The position numbers were made by a program, and so were the translations under genes. Shown here piece by piece: positions 1 through 13,700 of a DNA stretch of 64,000 bases. Position 1 is the first letter of the stretch; every line of letters begins with the position of its first letter. Under the pieces are notes generated by a model, which worked only from the letters and a program-made list of their open reading frames with translations, was not told the origin of the DNA and ran no database searches. This DNA comes from Cristatella mucedo (lineage: Eukaryota > Bryozoa > Phylactolaemata > Cristatellidae): assembly GCA_009760855.2 (NCBI GenBank), contig WPIO01000010.1, positions 5,293,501 to 5,357,500 of the forward strand. The letters are read 5' to 3'.

Positions 1-92
1 CGAAAGCGATAACGAGGGATGAACACGTCGGCGCACGCCGCCGGCACGACCGGAGGTCGTCTTAGCCGCGCACACGCTCTCTGGCCACTCAC

Positions 93-169
93 CGTCGTGA
101 ACTCGAAGTAGTACAGGCAGTTCTCGCTCAGTATGAACCATCGGCGCTTCCAGTTCTTATACCTTCCGC
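93..169 (-). CDS. CYTH: Cytohesin exon 9 (PH domain, phosphoinositide-binding loop)
   Basis: 77 nt between TTTTTAG and ACG|GTGAGT encode [20 protein letters not shown] then FEFTT. The basic cluster KNWKRRW forms part of the inositol-phosphate pocket in family PH domains. The following exon is outside the window; positions 1-92 are intron, and nothing resembling the next PH exon is visible there. Confidence 0.96.
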
Positions 170-1636
170 CTAAAAAGCACAGGCGTCACAGTCAGCCGGG
201 TACGCCGAAAGACCGCGCCGCCGAGGCAGCGCAGACAGGAGAGGAGAAGCAGCTGTAAAAGCAGCAGCGCTTCGAACGACGCTGGGTCGGGGCTCGCCCG
301 GAGCGGCTGCTTGCAACGAGAAGAACAGCAGCGGGCTGATGAGAGGGGCAAGGCTGGCAAGCGAGAGAACGGCTGCATGCAGCGGACGAGCCAACACCGC
401 CAGGGAGCGCATGCATGCATGCACGCAGCAGGAGTGACCGAGACCGGATGATCGGCGGCGGCTGCAGCTCAGGCGTTAACGCACCAGTACGGAGCAGGTA
501 AAATGTGAGCCGAAGCAAACAGAGGCGAATCAGGAGCTCTAGCCGAAGCCAAGCCACGAGGAGGGGGCGAGGGCAAGGTGGTGCAGGCAGCACGTACTGC
601 ATACAGACTCAGATTGGCAGCGATACCTTGGTGGTGAGCATGCCGATGACAAGGTCACGCGAGCTAGCCGGCCCACTACCGTAGCTCGGCCGATAAGCTG
701 CCGGTTGGACCCCATGCTTACAACTAGGCATACATCCCAACTCATGCTCACCTAATGGGTCGCCACCCGCTCACTTGGCGGCCAACTACTGCTACGGCCA
801 CTTTCAGCAGTTACTAGCCATTCCAACTGCTGGCTGCCGAGAGTGAGGCACGCTCCTGATCAGTAAATGCACACCCGCGCACACACGTTTACACACACCT
901 GCCCATTAGTTGAAAGCAGGCACTGCACACGTGTGCACGTGCGAGAACAAATTAAAAAAAGAGGAAAGAGTAGATCACGAAAGCCGGGAATACGCAGCAG
1001 TCTAAATCGGAGGCCGGCCGTTTGTTGTGGCATCGAGTGGCTCCAAACACCTGGCGATCGGGTGCGCAGTCTACACACTGACTGGAGTGACAAAGTGGGG
1101 CAAGAATGATGCATGCATGCATGCTTGGTCCTCGCCCAATGCCGCTGCAGCCGTGTGCTCTTAGAGAAGCAAGCTCCCCGCTTGGAGCCAAGCGAACGAT
1201 CGTATCAACGAGCGACTTACTTATTTTGGATGCACCTGTGTAAAACACCAAAGAACGCACAAGTGATTAACGGCACACTTCCTGTACTGACTAGGCACAG
1301 GCTGCATGCACTACGTGTAAACAGAGCGACACACTTGTGGCCACTACGGGTCACCACCAGGCGCAGCTGGGCCTCGCGAACGAAGGCGATGATGACGAGC
1401 TAACTGCTACAGCAGCACCCTAGGTTGAGCGAGAAGAACCGGTCTACAGCTGCATGTGGCATCGAATAGGGCAGGTGCAAAGCCATGACGACGATGGCAG
1501 TGAATCAGCATAAAGCGCACACAGGCTTGCGCCAAACCCAAGGAAGGCAGTACACAATGATGCACAATGACCGGCGGCAGCCTGCAGCACAGGCACATAT
1601 GAAAGAGATGTGCACACCCTGTGCCTAGGACAAACT

Positions 1637-1705
<69 letters not shown>

Positions 1706-4700
1706 AACCTCAATCAAAGCTGGTGCGACGAATGCCTAGGCAGCACGATGACCTGAGCGGTCGTGCTCAGGCTGCGCCGTCTCCCCCCCCCCCCCCGTGG
1801 GTGCCAACGAGAGCGACTGTCGAGACACTGCCAGCAGTGCAAGCGGTGCTGTTGTGGCGTCGTGTTGCACCGGTGCCTGCCTGTTCGCGTGTAGCGGTGG
1901 CAAATGCACTCGGGACAGCTTACGACATTTACAAGCAGCTTCAGGAGCGGCTCGGCTGCCCACGAGCCACTCACTTTAGCCTGTGCTTATGTCCGAGTGG
2001 GCATTCCTCCAGATTTGGTAAAGGTAAAGGGTAGGGTTCAAAACTTCACGCTATCCCTGGAAAGGGGAACTAAAAATAACCAGCAGGGGATATACGAAGC
2101 CATGAACAGAAAGGGAGTAGGTAGGAGACCTGGGTTCCCCCCAACTTTCTCTCTTTCTCTCCAATCCTCTCACTTTCTCTCCTCTCTCTGTCTGCCGCTC
2201 TCTGCCCTCGTATTTATGAGTACCTGGCCATTATCCCGGATCACATGCTGTGAATTACGACAAGTGATGCAAATGTCACTCGAGATCAGCAGCAAGCACG
2301 GCCTCACCACAGCAGCAGCATTGCTAGAAGGACACCACAGCCAAATGAGTTCCAGCATCAACTTATGCCTCTCAGAGCGGAGCTCTCCAAGTCTCTTCTT
2401 GCAGTAGATCTTCGGGTGCTACCAGTAAGACGCTTACTGATCTCGTGCAAAACAGGGCGGCTAGGGTTGTCTGTCGTGAAAGCCATTACTGACGCTACAT
2501 ACATTCTCAAATTATCAACCTGCTCTGGCTCCACATCGCTTAGCATATAGACTTCAAGATCGTGTCAATCACTCGCAGGTCCCTCTACTCTTGCTTTGGC
2601 CAACCCATCTCAATTACTTATCGCTCGGTTGTGCTCTCATACCACCCACTCCTCCTTTCAACCAGGTCGTTGAGCTGTGTCTAAAACCAACCTCAAATCC
2701 TTTACAAACTGGGGCTTCACATCCCACGGGTCCCAATCCCAGAACTCTCTGACGACTGACGTAAGCCGGGTGCAGCCCCCCACACCGTCAACTGACACCA
2801 TTTAATGTGAAACTAAAAATCCAAGTGGCTCCTCACAGCACATGGTTCATCAATGTCAATCATCCCTTATATGCTTATGCGTGCTACAACGTGCGCATGC
2901 TTGCACCACTGATCGTTCGGCATGCTTTACTTCAGGTTATGTGAAATGTCAACAAAGAGATTTAGTTATCCCAGGGTCCCATAAGATGCAATACTATTAC
3001 TATTGCTGTCAACCATTAAACTTAAACCCCTAAACCGCAGGCATTGTTGTTACAATATTAAAAATCGAACTGGTAGCTTCTTGGCCCGTGACCTGCTGGC
3101 TATAGAATAGTACAGATTTAACTCCAGCTGCCGAAGCACAGGGAGCAGCTATGGTGAAACCACAGCTAGCCATTGACCCATGCGGACAACCAGTCACACA
3201 AAGGAACGTCAATGCCAAAATGCTGGCCACTCGAGGGTAAGTAAATCGACTGCTGCCTGATCTGTGCACTAATCCCACGAGAATTCGAGAGGGAAGCTTC
3301 CAGTCGAAGTGGTCGTGGGGCATCCATCACCCACACAGGAGCCACTGCTTGCAGAACTAAGTGCTGCAGTTATAAGCCTGGAAGGGAGCAGGGTGCTAGA
3401 CAGAACTAGGGCACCGGCAGATCCTACACCCGGACCAGCGCCTCGGTCATGGTGCAGCAGCAGGCAGCTCAGTGCTCTGCTCTGTCCCACAGTCGCTTCC
3501 TCACGTGGCCCATCTAAGTGGAGCAAGCCGGACTGTGTCAGCAGCCAGGGTACGAGGAGATAGCGAGACCACTGCAAGATCGAACACCGAGCCAACACCG
3601 TGACACTATATACTCAGAGCCAACACCGTGACACTACATCCCGAGCCAATAGGAAGCTTCGGCCTACCTTCATCACCTACCTTAACGCCTAGCCTCGGAG
3701 AGGTCGGCGTTAAGGCTGGTGATAATATGTAAGCATGGCACAAGACATATCACGACGATGGTGACAGACCGCATAGAACAGAGCCATGCCAGAGAAAGCT
3801 ATTGACCACAGCTGTGCATGCAAATATTCAGTACTTAAGTGCACTGCTGTTACGTGCACAGTGCCCATGTACAGTGCTCGACAAACAGGCCAACCGTCGA
3901 AGCAGCAAGTGCAAGCTGAAGCAGCCAGCTGAAAAGAACAGCTCAGTCGGCAAGAAAACAGCAGCCTCAGATCGACTCGAAGCAGTGCAGTGACAACATT
4001 CATGTTGGAAGCTGCAAGCACCGGCCGTTGCATGGAGGAATCGCAAGGTGCCACTACACTATGCCGGCTCACGGAAGTAAACAGCCAGCATGGTTGCTGT
4101 ACATGACGATCGACACAGCTGCAGCAGCTGCAGCTGTGTCGTGTGATTGGGTTATTCTCGTGCCATTGGGTGCTTGATGCGGTGAAGGTACATGCTAGGT
4201 AGTGTGGGAGTACGGGGAGGGGGAGGAGGGAGAGCGGCCGGAAGCAAAGATGGGCTGCTGCCTAACGTGCAGCCGGCCGGGTTTGTGGCCACCAACGGCC
4301 GACTTCGTAAACCCATCTCACTCGCAAGGCTGTGCATCAATGTGAGGACATCGACAGCCCATTCCTTACTGTCTACTCCACCCGCCCCAGGACTTCAAGT
4401 GCAGCTTCACCAAGCTCTCACTCACCCTGCTTCCACAGCCAACCTTCCTTGTCCGGGTTGAAGAATGTGTGCATCAAGTCATTGCCGTCATCTTCGGGTA
4501 TCTTGAATGGCTCTTTCTTGATGCTATCGTACAAGCTCTGCAACCGAAACAGGCAGCTACCACCACCGCCACGTGAGGACGGACGCCGTAAAAGGGTGGG
4601 TGCTGAAGCAAACACGTGCGCAACCAAACGCCTCTGCCTGAAGGCGCCCCGGGCAGGCACAAAAAGCGCGGCGGCGGGTATGAGCACGAGTTGAGACAGG

Positions 4701-7700
4701 GGCTGCACGGAGCTACCTCCAGCAGCTCGCGAGGTAAGTCGCCTCCGCCGTGGATTCCTCGATTCATGCTGATGAACCGCTCGACGTCCGGCTTCTCTTT
4801 GACGTTCGGATTGTGGAGGCTCGTGTTCAGCATTATGATGGCGAACGAGAGGATGTAGCATGCATCTATAAGGACAGCGAAATCGAATCGAGATGGCCAG
4901 TGGCAGTGGGGGCACCGCTGCCGCCTGCATCAGATCGCTTTTGCAATGGCGGGCTAATTATCAGCAGGTGCAGACAGACCTGAGGTGAAGACACCCGGGT
5001 TAAGCTCGCAGTAGTGCTGCGCAAAGGCCTCCATCATTCGATCGATCTTCTGGGCCTCGCCGGGCAGCCGGAAGCTCCACAAGAACTGGCGCAGGGCGGA
5101 GACCAGCAGCATGTTCCGGAACTCGTGCTGCCGCACGAACGCAGCGAGGACGGCCAGATTAAGGTCCACCCTTCAACAGCAGCAGCGCTCAAGTGACCAA
5201 CAGCACAGGCATGCCCACTCATCCATCTGTCGATTCGTCGCTCAAGGGAATGAAGGCCGAGGCATGGCCCATCCCATTAGCAGGTGGTGCATGGGCAACA
5301 AGTGCCTCAGTAAATGTCTTGAGCGATCGAACACGCCAATTGACCGGGTGCCTGCCTCGGAGCCGATCGAGTGCTGCTCTCCAATTGTGACACCAGAAGT
5401 GCTCCTTGCAGCAGCTCGGGCACGGTGGCTTGTCGGTCATTTTCACAACTTGGCTGAAGGGAATGTCTAGTCAGTGATGGATGATCGACAATACTTCAAC
5501 AAGTCTTGGCTTTCGGCTTAGAATACATAAAATACATACAACAATTTCTGTGCACTTAATACTACACAAAAGCTTAAATGTTGTACAACAGTTAGCAGAT
5601 TATTTATTGACGGCATATAATTTAATAGGGAAGCGGACCTCCACGGTTTCTAATTAGCTCTCTCTTTTCGTGGCGGCCTGTCAACCTTGACAGTTCTGAA
5701 GCCGGCCAAACAGCTCTTCAGGAGTCGTGGCGGGGTAAGAAAAAGGCCTCACGGTGCTCTAAACTATCCTAAAGATGCTCCATGGATTATAGGTCAAGCA
5801 ATTGACTTGACCAACTAGTGACTTAGAAAGAGGTTTCAGAAAAAACCCTTTTAAAGGCTTTTGAAGTGCTTTGGGTCATTGCTCTGTTGCCAAATATAAT
5901 CGTTCTTGTAGTGTGTCAAATACGATAACCAATTCCGACATAGGAGGAACAGATGCAATACCAAACCATAGTACTAATAATAATTAAACATTTGTATAGC
6001 ACCAGCAGAGAACTAGATCTCTTTCGGCACTTTACATATGATGTATGGGAACGATGTCAATATGGTTTGTGCTAACAGGCACAGCATCAGTATGACAATT
6101 GCACATCCGAATTTCACTGCTGGCTGCATGCAGTTCGAGCGATACATATAATATTCTTTTCACCGAAAAAAATCAATGTTATTTGTTTCCTGTTGGCCTA
6201 ATGCAGCGACTTGGACGTGGTCCATAAAACTCGACTCGAGTCGTCTGCCGTGAAGTAGATGTGGTCACGGCCCTATCTGAGACGATCTGTTCTGCGTTGC
6301 TCATAAAGCCAAGGCTTGCGCTTGGCAAACATCCTAAATATGCCATAGCAGGCTAGCCGTCGATACACTATCTCCATGCTCGTGAGTGATTGTGCCGGTC
6401 GACAGCATATGAGATAGCTGCCGTAGTGACACCGTCCAATGCCAAAATAGAACCTGTTTAAAAAAGTAGAACCTGCTTAAAAAAGTAAACGACAGCTAAG
6501 CTAGTTCGTGCGTTCGTGACATCAAGTCTAGGTTATTGCCATTCCCTTCGTTCAGGAATCGCAGCCTGTGCTCTTACTCATATGCAACTGGTGCAAAACT
6601 ACGCAGCTCTGCTGGCTTGTCGACAACAGCATAGCAGCCACACCATCCTACTTCTGTCTGAGCTTCAATAGCTCCTTACCAAGCATCAAATCAATTTCAA
6701 CATCCCCAGCCTGGCTTATGGGTCACTTCCCTTGCTTGCACCAGCCTTGACCTATCTGATATATTTGCTTTTCCAGTGTTTTGCCCTATACATTTCTCTG
6801 CATCTTGTCGTCTAGCAATCCCGGACACACAATTGAAATCAGTTGGTGATCAAGCCTCAAACTTGTATGCACCGAAAGTACAGAGATGGCTTTCTGCTCA
6901 GGTGCGATGACCTCGCATCCTTAAAAGTCTCAGCTGAAGATGCATCTGTTCCGGTCATCTTCCCGTTTGCCCCAATGATCAAGTCTTTTTTGATCGGGTG
7001 GGCTTTGCATGCATACCTATCCATGATTCGGCACATGTTACTAGCCACTAGTCATACTAACCGGTGGCCATGAGTGTCTTCACATTTGCTTTAGCATGCT
7101 AGCCAAAGCATGGTTCTTCATTGATACAAATTTTGCGTGTTTGATACCTAGCACAGCACTTACCCCTAGGCATGGAATCTCTTACAGCGAGTTGTAAAGT
7201 GCCTGCAAGGATATTAACTTCTCTTAGGGCGCTACACAAACTACCTATTACTAGTATCTCAAAAAGGCGGCGACTTTAGCTTGGCCAGCTCACCACTCTA
7301 TGGCTGAGTTCACGGATCCTGGCTACTTTTCGGTTGCTGCAACCCATTTCAAGCAAGGCCTGCAGCAGTCCCTTCGTGATCCTGTTGAGCAACGTATGAC
7401 CTCCCTGGCATGTTGCACTTGGAACCAAAAGGAGCTTGTGTGCTTGACTAAGAGAAAATCTTCCCTCATGCCCATAGCGATTGCACAGACCCACTTACGA
7501 GGCACAGTGCTGAGAAAGTGAGAGCTTGTTAGGTCTTAGAAGAGATATGTTTAAATAAAAAACAACCGATGGTTGTTCTTAAAGCAGAGCGGAGTACCTT
7601 GCTCCATCTGTCAGCGGCCTCTGTCTGAAGCAGTAATCTGACTTATGACCAGAGAAACAAAAAAAAATTCTTGGAAGGATAGCAACAGTTAGTCGTTTTA

Positions 7701-10700
7701 CCTACTTATTTGCGCAAAACCAACTCGATAAGCATAAGGCAGGCAGCCAGAGATGCACAGGCTCAGTACAGTGTAAGCTAATAGCTAATACCTGGGTACC
7801 AAAGGGTCGTGCTGACGTGACTAGAAACTCACTACAACCTCTGAATGGGTGACAACAGCCAATCGCGACAACAGCTGCTGCTGCTATCTTGTTGTCAAAA
7901 TAAAGTAGACAACAAGATGCCGTCGCCTCTCACAGCTCGAAGTACCGCAAAGTACATACTTTTCGCCAAGGTAGTTTCCTATTGCAGTCTTGTTTAGGCC
8001 TTCACCTCGGTACAGAAACTCGGCAATGTCTTCGGGTGAGTCCTGGAGTAGCCCCTCCTCAATGAGGAACTCAATACCCTACAATGAAAATGCAGATAAT
8101 TTGGAATATCAACTGACAACTATTTGTGCCTAGACAAATAACCAGCATTTGGATCACGATGGAGCAAATAATAGGAAATGGAGAGTGTGGAGTGTGACCG
8201 TAAAGCAAACTGGGAAATTAAATGAGCACTCCAAGGGGACAAGTACCACTGAGGGCTGGCATTTTGATGAGATACAGCTCTATTTTAAGGACCAAATACA
8301 AAGCACGAATTAAACCACCCAGAGGTGAGATCAAAGCTGTAAAGTTGCCACCGGACTACGCAAATCACATAATAATAATAATAATAATATTAATGCACTT
8401 GATAAAGCGCCCCCAGAGAACTTAATCTCGTTCTAGGTGCTTTACATTTGCTGCAAAGGGAAATGCAATTGAATGGTGAGTAAAATTATGCTTAATATAC
8501 AAACGAAATGAATAACATGGTTAGGGGTGACATGCACAGGTTCAGCATGCAAATGTGGTTAGTGGCAGCATGCACAGTGTCAGCACGCATAAGCACAACA
8601 AGGACGAATCACAGGGACCCACTAAATGCTGTCCTAAATAGTTGTGTTTTTAAGTTTCCTTTAAATGTGGTCAGGTCAGGGGATGTTCTGATGCAGGTCG
8701 GGAGGGAGTTCCAGGCTTTGGGAACATACGAGCTAAATGCACGGTCTCCAAAGGATTTAAGGTTTGTACGAGGTATTTGTAGACTGTTGGATTCCGAGAA
8801 GCGAGTGGTACGATGTTTGGCCTGATGGGGTAGTATATCTGACAGATAGGCTGGAGCAATAGAATGAAGGGACCTAAAAGTGAGCGACAAAACCTTGAAG
8901 TCAATCAGTTGCTTGACTGGTAGCCAGTGCAGGTCGGCGAGAAGTGGAGTAATGTGGCAACTGCGACGCTCACGACAGACAAGCCTAGCTGCAGAGTTTT
9001 GCACCAGCTGCAATCGCCTGATCGCACATGCTGGTAGGCCAGTAAGCAGTGAGTTGCAGAAGTCGAGACGAGATGTCACGAATGCATGGACCAACTAAGA
9101 CGTGGTATCCTTATCTAAACAAGCCCTAATTTTAGCAATGTTATGAAGCTGAAAATAGGCTGATTTGACTGTGGAGCTGATGTGGTCGTCTAACGAGAGG
9201 TCGCTTTGAAATATGCCACCTAGATTTCGAGCTGATTTAACTGGAGATATGCTGGCAGAGCCAATTTTGAAAGTCAGCCTTTCCAATTTCTGAATCACAC
9301 TAGGTTTGCCCATAACTAGTAAGTTAGTTTTATCATCGTTTAGTTTTAGAAAATTTGCTGCCATCCATGATCGGATGTCATCAATGCATGCAGCAAGTGA
9401 GTTGAGAGAATTTGAGGTGCTCGAAGGCTGGGAGGGATCAAAGCAAAGGCACATGTTTCTATTAGCAACCCACAATGAGAACAAGAACCAAAGCCTTGCT
9501 ATTGTGGAGAACCGACACTTTAGGCCTGACTGACTTTAGTATAAAATCGCGTCTGACCAGCAACATACATCTCACGTCTCGCAGTAAAGCATAAGTTGAG
9601 GGGTGCACAAATAAATAAATAAATAATGGATAAATAAAAAGGCGTAGCAAAGAGTGCGCACTAGGAAATGGATTGCCACTTGCAGAGGGGCTGTCTGGTG
9701 GCGAGCTATTGTCTTGTAATAGGTGACAGGGCCGCCAAAGCAAAGATCTGCTGAAACTAAGAAAAATGCAGATAGCACAGCATTCAAAAGCAGCATAGCA
9801 TTTTGCATTTGCTAATATGGCCCTGTCTTGGTTTTAGAACGGCATCATCTTTGCTTTGCCTTGGCTATATGCTTTTGGTTTCGCGTGAGAACATGGCCAC
9901 GATTGTCTTTTGTGTGGCCTACCAAACCTTGATCACACTGAGAAGGCCAAAGACCTAAAACAAATGCAGAGTAGAAAACACTACCAAGTAGCCTGTTTTT
10001 TGCCAGCACCTCCATGTTTCCTGTTTGGCTTTTGAACACAGACAAACAACTAATCAGTGCCTTCCAAGGTACTGACCGATTTCGATGCTTAGAAAAAAAG
10101 GTGGTGCCAACAAACGGGATACATTAAAAGTTAAATGTGGTTATGGTCTAGGGCTTGAGGCATGCCAACAATGCAACGACTTTTAAGGTCATTCGGGAAC
10201 AAAAACATGAACTATCTAACAAGAGACATTTCGGGCCAGATTCTCAAAAAGCAGCACAATAAAACGATATGCACCCTGAAAGATGTAATTAAAAGCAAGC
10301 AAAAGTGTATGAAAACTGCAACCAATTCTTTTCTCACTTCACTTATTATGAACGTTGTAAATCCTGTCGATAATTTATTCAGTTTTTGCCGAGAAGATGA
10401 AATCGTGCTAACGGAATGATTTGAGTGCATCTAGAACACTGCACAACATGATAATAATAATAATAAAAACAATAATAAGATTTGCATAAGACCCATACAT
10501 AGCTAATTGAATCTCTTTCTAAGCGATCCCCATATGCTGCAGAGCACACGAGTACAATTAAAGTGGCTCACGAGCTGAACCACTATGTTCACTAAATAAC
10601 CACATTAGCTCACCAGTCAAGTCTGCATATTTTCATCTATGTAACATTTAAAAAATTTGAGCACACTTAGAAAGGCAAGCAGGTCCAAGCATTTTCGACA

Positions 10701-13700
10701 TCCCGTCTAGACTTCTGAAACTCATGCTCAGGTCTTCCTACCTGTGCAATTAAATGCTTACAGCTGGTGCAAAACTCTGCAGCTCTGCTTGCCTGTCGTC
10801 AGTGTCAAAATCACCACATTATACTTCTCACCCATCTGTACTGGCTCCCCGCATTTCAAATTTAAGGATCTGTCACCCACCTTTAGGTCAGTTATTTTCT
10901 TGCACCGGCTTGCCTATCCAAAATACTTCATGATCAGCCTTCTAGTCATACCATATGTTCTTCTGACTCTGGTCGTTTGGTTCTGACCATAATGTACCTC
11001 AAATCCATCGGAGACACTGCCTCAAGTTCATATGCTCCCAAATTCTGGAACTCACGACCAACTGAAATCAAATAGTCGTCTGACCCAATGACATTTATAA
11101 AGAAACTTAAAACCCACCTGATCATTCACAGCCGTTGCTCAATCTGAAATCACTGTCCTTTGTATGCAAGTGTAATATGAAACTGTAATACGACTAACCA
11201 TTAAACACGTTTTCTTTTCATCATATGCAAAGTGCCTAGAAAGAGACTTGGCTCCCTTCCGGAGCTACACCAATGCTTCATTATTATTCGTATTATATTT
11301 ATTACAATGCAAAGGCTGTCGAGTGACTACAGCAGCCAAGCTATCGATCCCGTCACATCAAACGGACAAGGTGTTACCAGGAAAAGATGTTCCTCAGCTG
11401 GACCATCCTTATATTTCGGTAGCAGAGAGGAGATAAGAACTAAGTTTCAGCTGCCAGCTACTTCATAAATAGTCTTACCTGTCTCTTTACCTATCATACC
11501 AGCATAGCTGAAATCCAAGCAAGATAAAAATTTAGATTTACAAGCAAAATAACTGGATGGGCATGTTAAGGTGACCATGGACCTCTAGGTCCAATTAACA
11601 AGTGGACAGGAAGGGGCTACTGTTTTGCTGAGGCTAATTAAATTGCCTTCGGATCAAAAGAAAAAACCAGCCGAGTATAAACAAATTAATGACACATTTC
11701 CCACACTTAACCAGCATCTAGTGCATCCACGGCTTGCTCACCTTCTTGGGGTCCATGTTGAACTTCTTCTTGCCAGCAACCAACTTCTTCTGTCGGCTAT
11801 TACCTTTGCTAAATAAAATACCAAAAACAACCAAGTGCAACGGACGGAATCATATCGCGCCACCAATGGTGCACACGGATGAAACCATGAATACTCAAGA
11901 AAAGTCGAAGTAGTGGTGTCAAAGCCAACGTTTTGGCTGCATCAAAATGCCCAAGTCAACTATTGCTTGATCCTTAAAAGATTTGGCGAAAAACAGTTCA
12001 CACACACAAATGCACGCGCGCGCACACACACACACACAATTTGCCCACATGATGCAAACTGACAAGAGTGAGCAACATAAAGCAGGGGAGTGGATCGTTC
12101 AGCAGCTGGGACATCAATAATCGATCCCGGCAGGAAGCTGAAAAATATTTTTTCTTCCCCAGACTGGCCAACAATGCAAAGCCAGCGGCATACTGAAGTG
12201 CAGGCTGTGCACATGAACTTCCAACTTAATGCCACACCCCGTGGCCGGACAAACCTGCCATGCTCTGAGGGCTGGCTGGTGGTTGGGACATGACGTGCAC
12301 TCGTAGGTCACACGGATTCTGCTAGCTAGCTGCAGTGATGATGAGCACTGCTCTGAGTGGAGCACGGCTTTGATCATTCTCATTTGAGCATTCATCTAAA
12401 TCTTGTAAGTGCAGGTACCTCTGCAGGGGTCATCAAATTCAACAAAAAAAGGCAAGCTACCACATACTTGGTGCAACTCGGCACTGCCTTAATTAGGGAG
12501 TGTCCCATTACCATCAGCACAGCCAGTGCTGTTGGTACTCTCTGCACTCGCCTGACAATGACATGTCTGATAAGACATACAATTCTGTAGAGCTGCAAAC
12601 AAGCCCTAACTGGGGTCACTTCAAATTAGGTTCTACTTGCAACACGAAAGGCACATTAGCTAAAATATGTCAGTGCCTGCCATTGCTGGGTAAATTAATC
12701 TTGGATATTTGTCTTCAGAATTATTATATGAGTGCTAGCAAGCAAAAAGGAAGATAAAAAACCACAGGCTAGGATGGCCACTAGCCCACAGTGGTACCGA
12801 CACAGTGAGTGGGAGCACAGGCACATGCACGCATGCATGCATGCGTGGATGCATGGCCAACAGAGCCAATGTCGAGGGTTTAATCCTATCGACACACTTG
12901 CGACTGAGCAACAAGCTGTACAATTCGTTTGCACATTAAAGCAGTTGCTGCTACACACAGGCAAGTGCAGCTGGGCTACTTCTCAGCAGCCACAGACCAA
13001 ACGGTCATATTGCTGTCGGAAACTATCATCTGTTGATTAGTTGGTTAAAGCCTTGCTGGTTTTAGCCCAGTGGTTAAGATGCTCACCTAGCCCGAGGTCA
13101 AGGTGAATGTATTTCTGTATTAAAGATGGCCGAGGTCGCAGGCTCGAGCCCCTTGGCATATAAAAAAAATACTAGCTGATTTATCAACCCACAGCAGGAT
13201 TCGAACCAACTGCCTAGAGACCGATAATTAGGTTATTTATATCTACCATATGTGAAGCACATGAACACAGACTAAGTTCTCTTAGGATGCTACACAAATG
13301 AACTAGATTAGATTTTTTGTACTGAGCCACCCACACGTCTACCCTTTCAACCGAACGACCAAGTTTTGTCAGCCATGTACTTCTGGGCTGACCTGTGTGA
13401 CCTGGACACTCCTGAAGATTAGGAAAAAAGGACCCATTGCTTAATATTAATAAGCAGCAAGATCAACATAATTGCAAGCGGTGGGGGGGTTATACTCATG
13501 TTTAGGCAAAGACTAGGGCACATTCAGAGGGCATACATTGCATGAAAGCATCAGCCACCATGACAAGCCCCTTAGAGGGGGAATACAAGATGTCTTTGGT
13601 TAGAAGAACTCAAATCACTGATAAAGGGCAGCGAACACGGCCTTCAAATTTTCAATATATAAAAAGATAGTGACCTGCTTGGAATCAGCACTACAATAAA

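Larger units (their letters stand above)
170..4425 (-). other. Cytohesin intron 8 (4.3 kb) with repeats
   Basis: No other coding exon was recognised here. It holds GCATGC-rich stretches near 411-425 and 1111-1123, a (TC)n tract, a degenerate LINE-A piece (about 2440-3000), a short direct repeat at 3589-3651 and two hairpins (3681-3714 and 4111-4141). Several small open frames exist, but none has a conserved motif or splice support. Confidence 0.6.
5171..7959 (-). other. Cytohesin intron 5 (2.8 kb)
   Basis: No additional exon was recognised. It contains degenerate LINE-A material at about 5975-6050 (minus), 6555-6770 (plus) and 7165-7255 (plus, 3' tail). The remainder shows no readable feature. 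Confidence 0.6.

Noticed and set aside
1444..2034. Open frames with long Ser-Leu or Arg-Glu repeats
   Set aside because: They are translations of the (TC)n/(GA)n tract; no codon structure exists outside the repeat. The same applies to frames at 36515-36793 and 43699-44115.
5219..5446. Minus-strand Cys-rich frame ([14 protein letters not shown]) upstream of cytohesin exon 6
   Set aside because: It looked like a zinc-binding segment, but it has no matching splice phase to neighbouring cytohesin exons, and exon 5 at 7960-8078 joins exon 6 in frame without it.
8340..8400. CRISPR-like or tandem direct repeats of ATA
   Set aside because: These are the (ATT)n tails of LINE-A elements; the host is eukaryotic and there are no spacer-repeat units.
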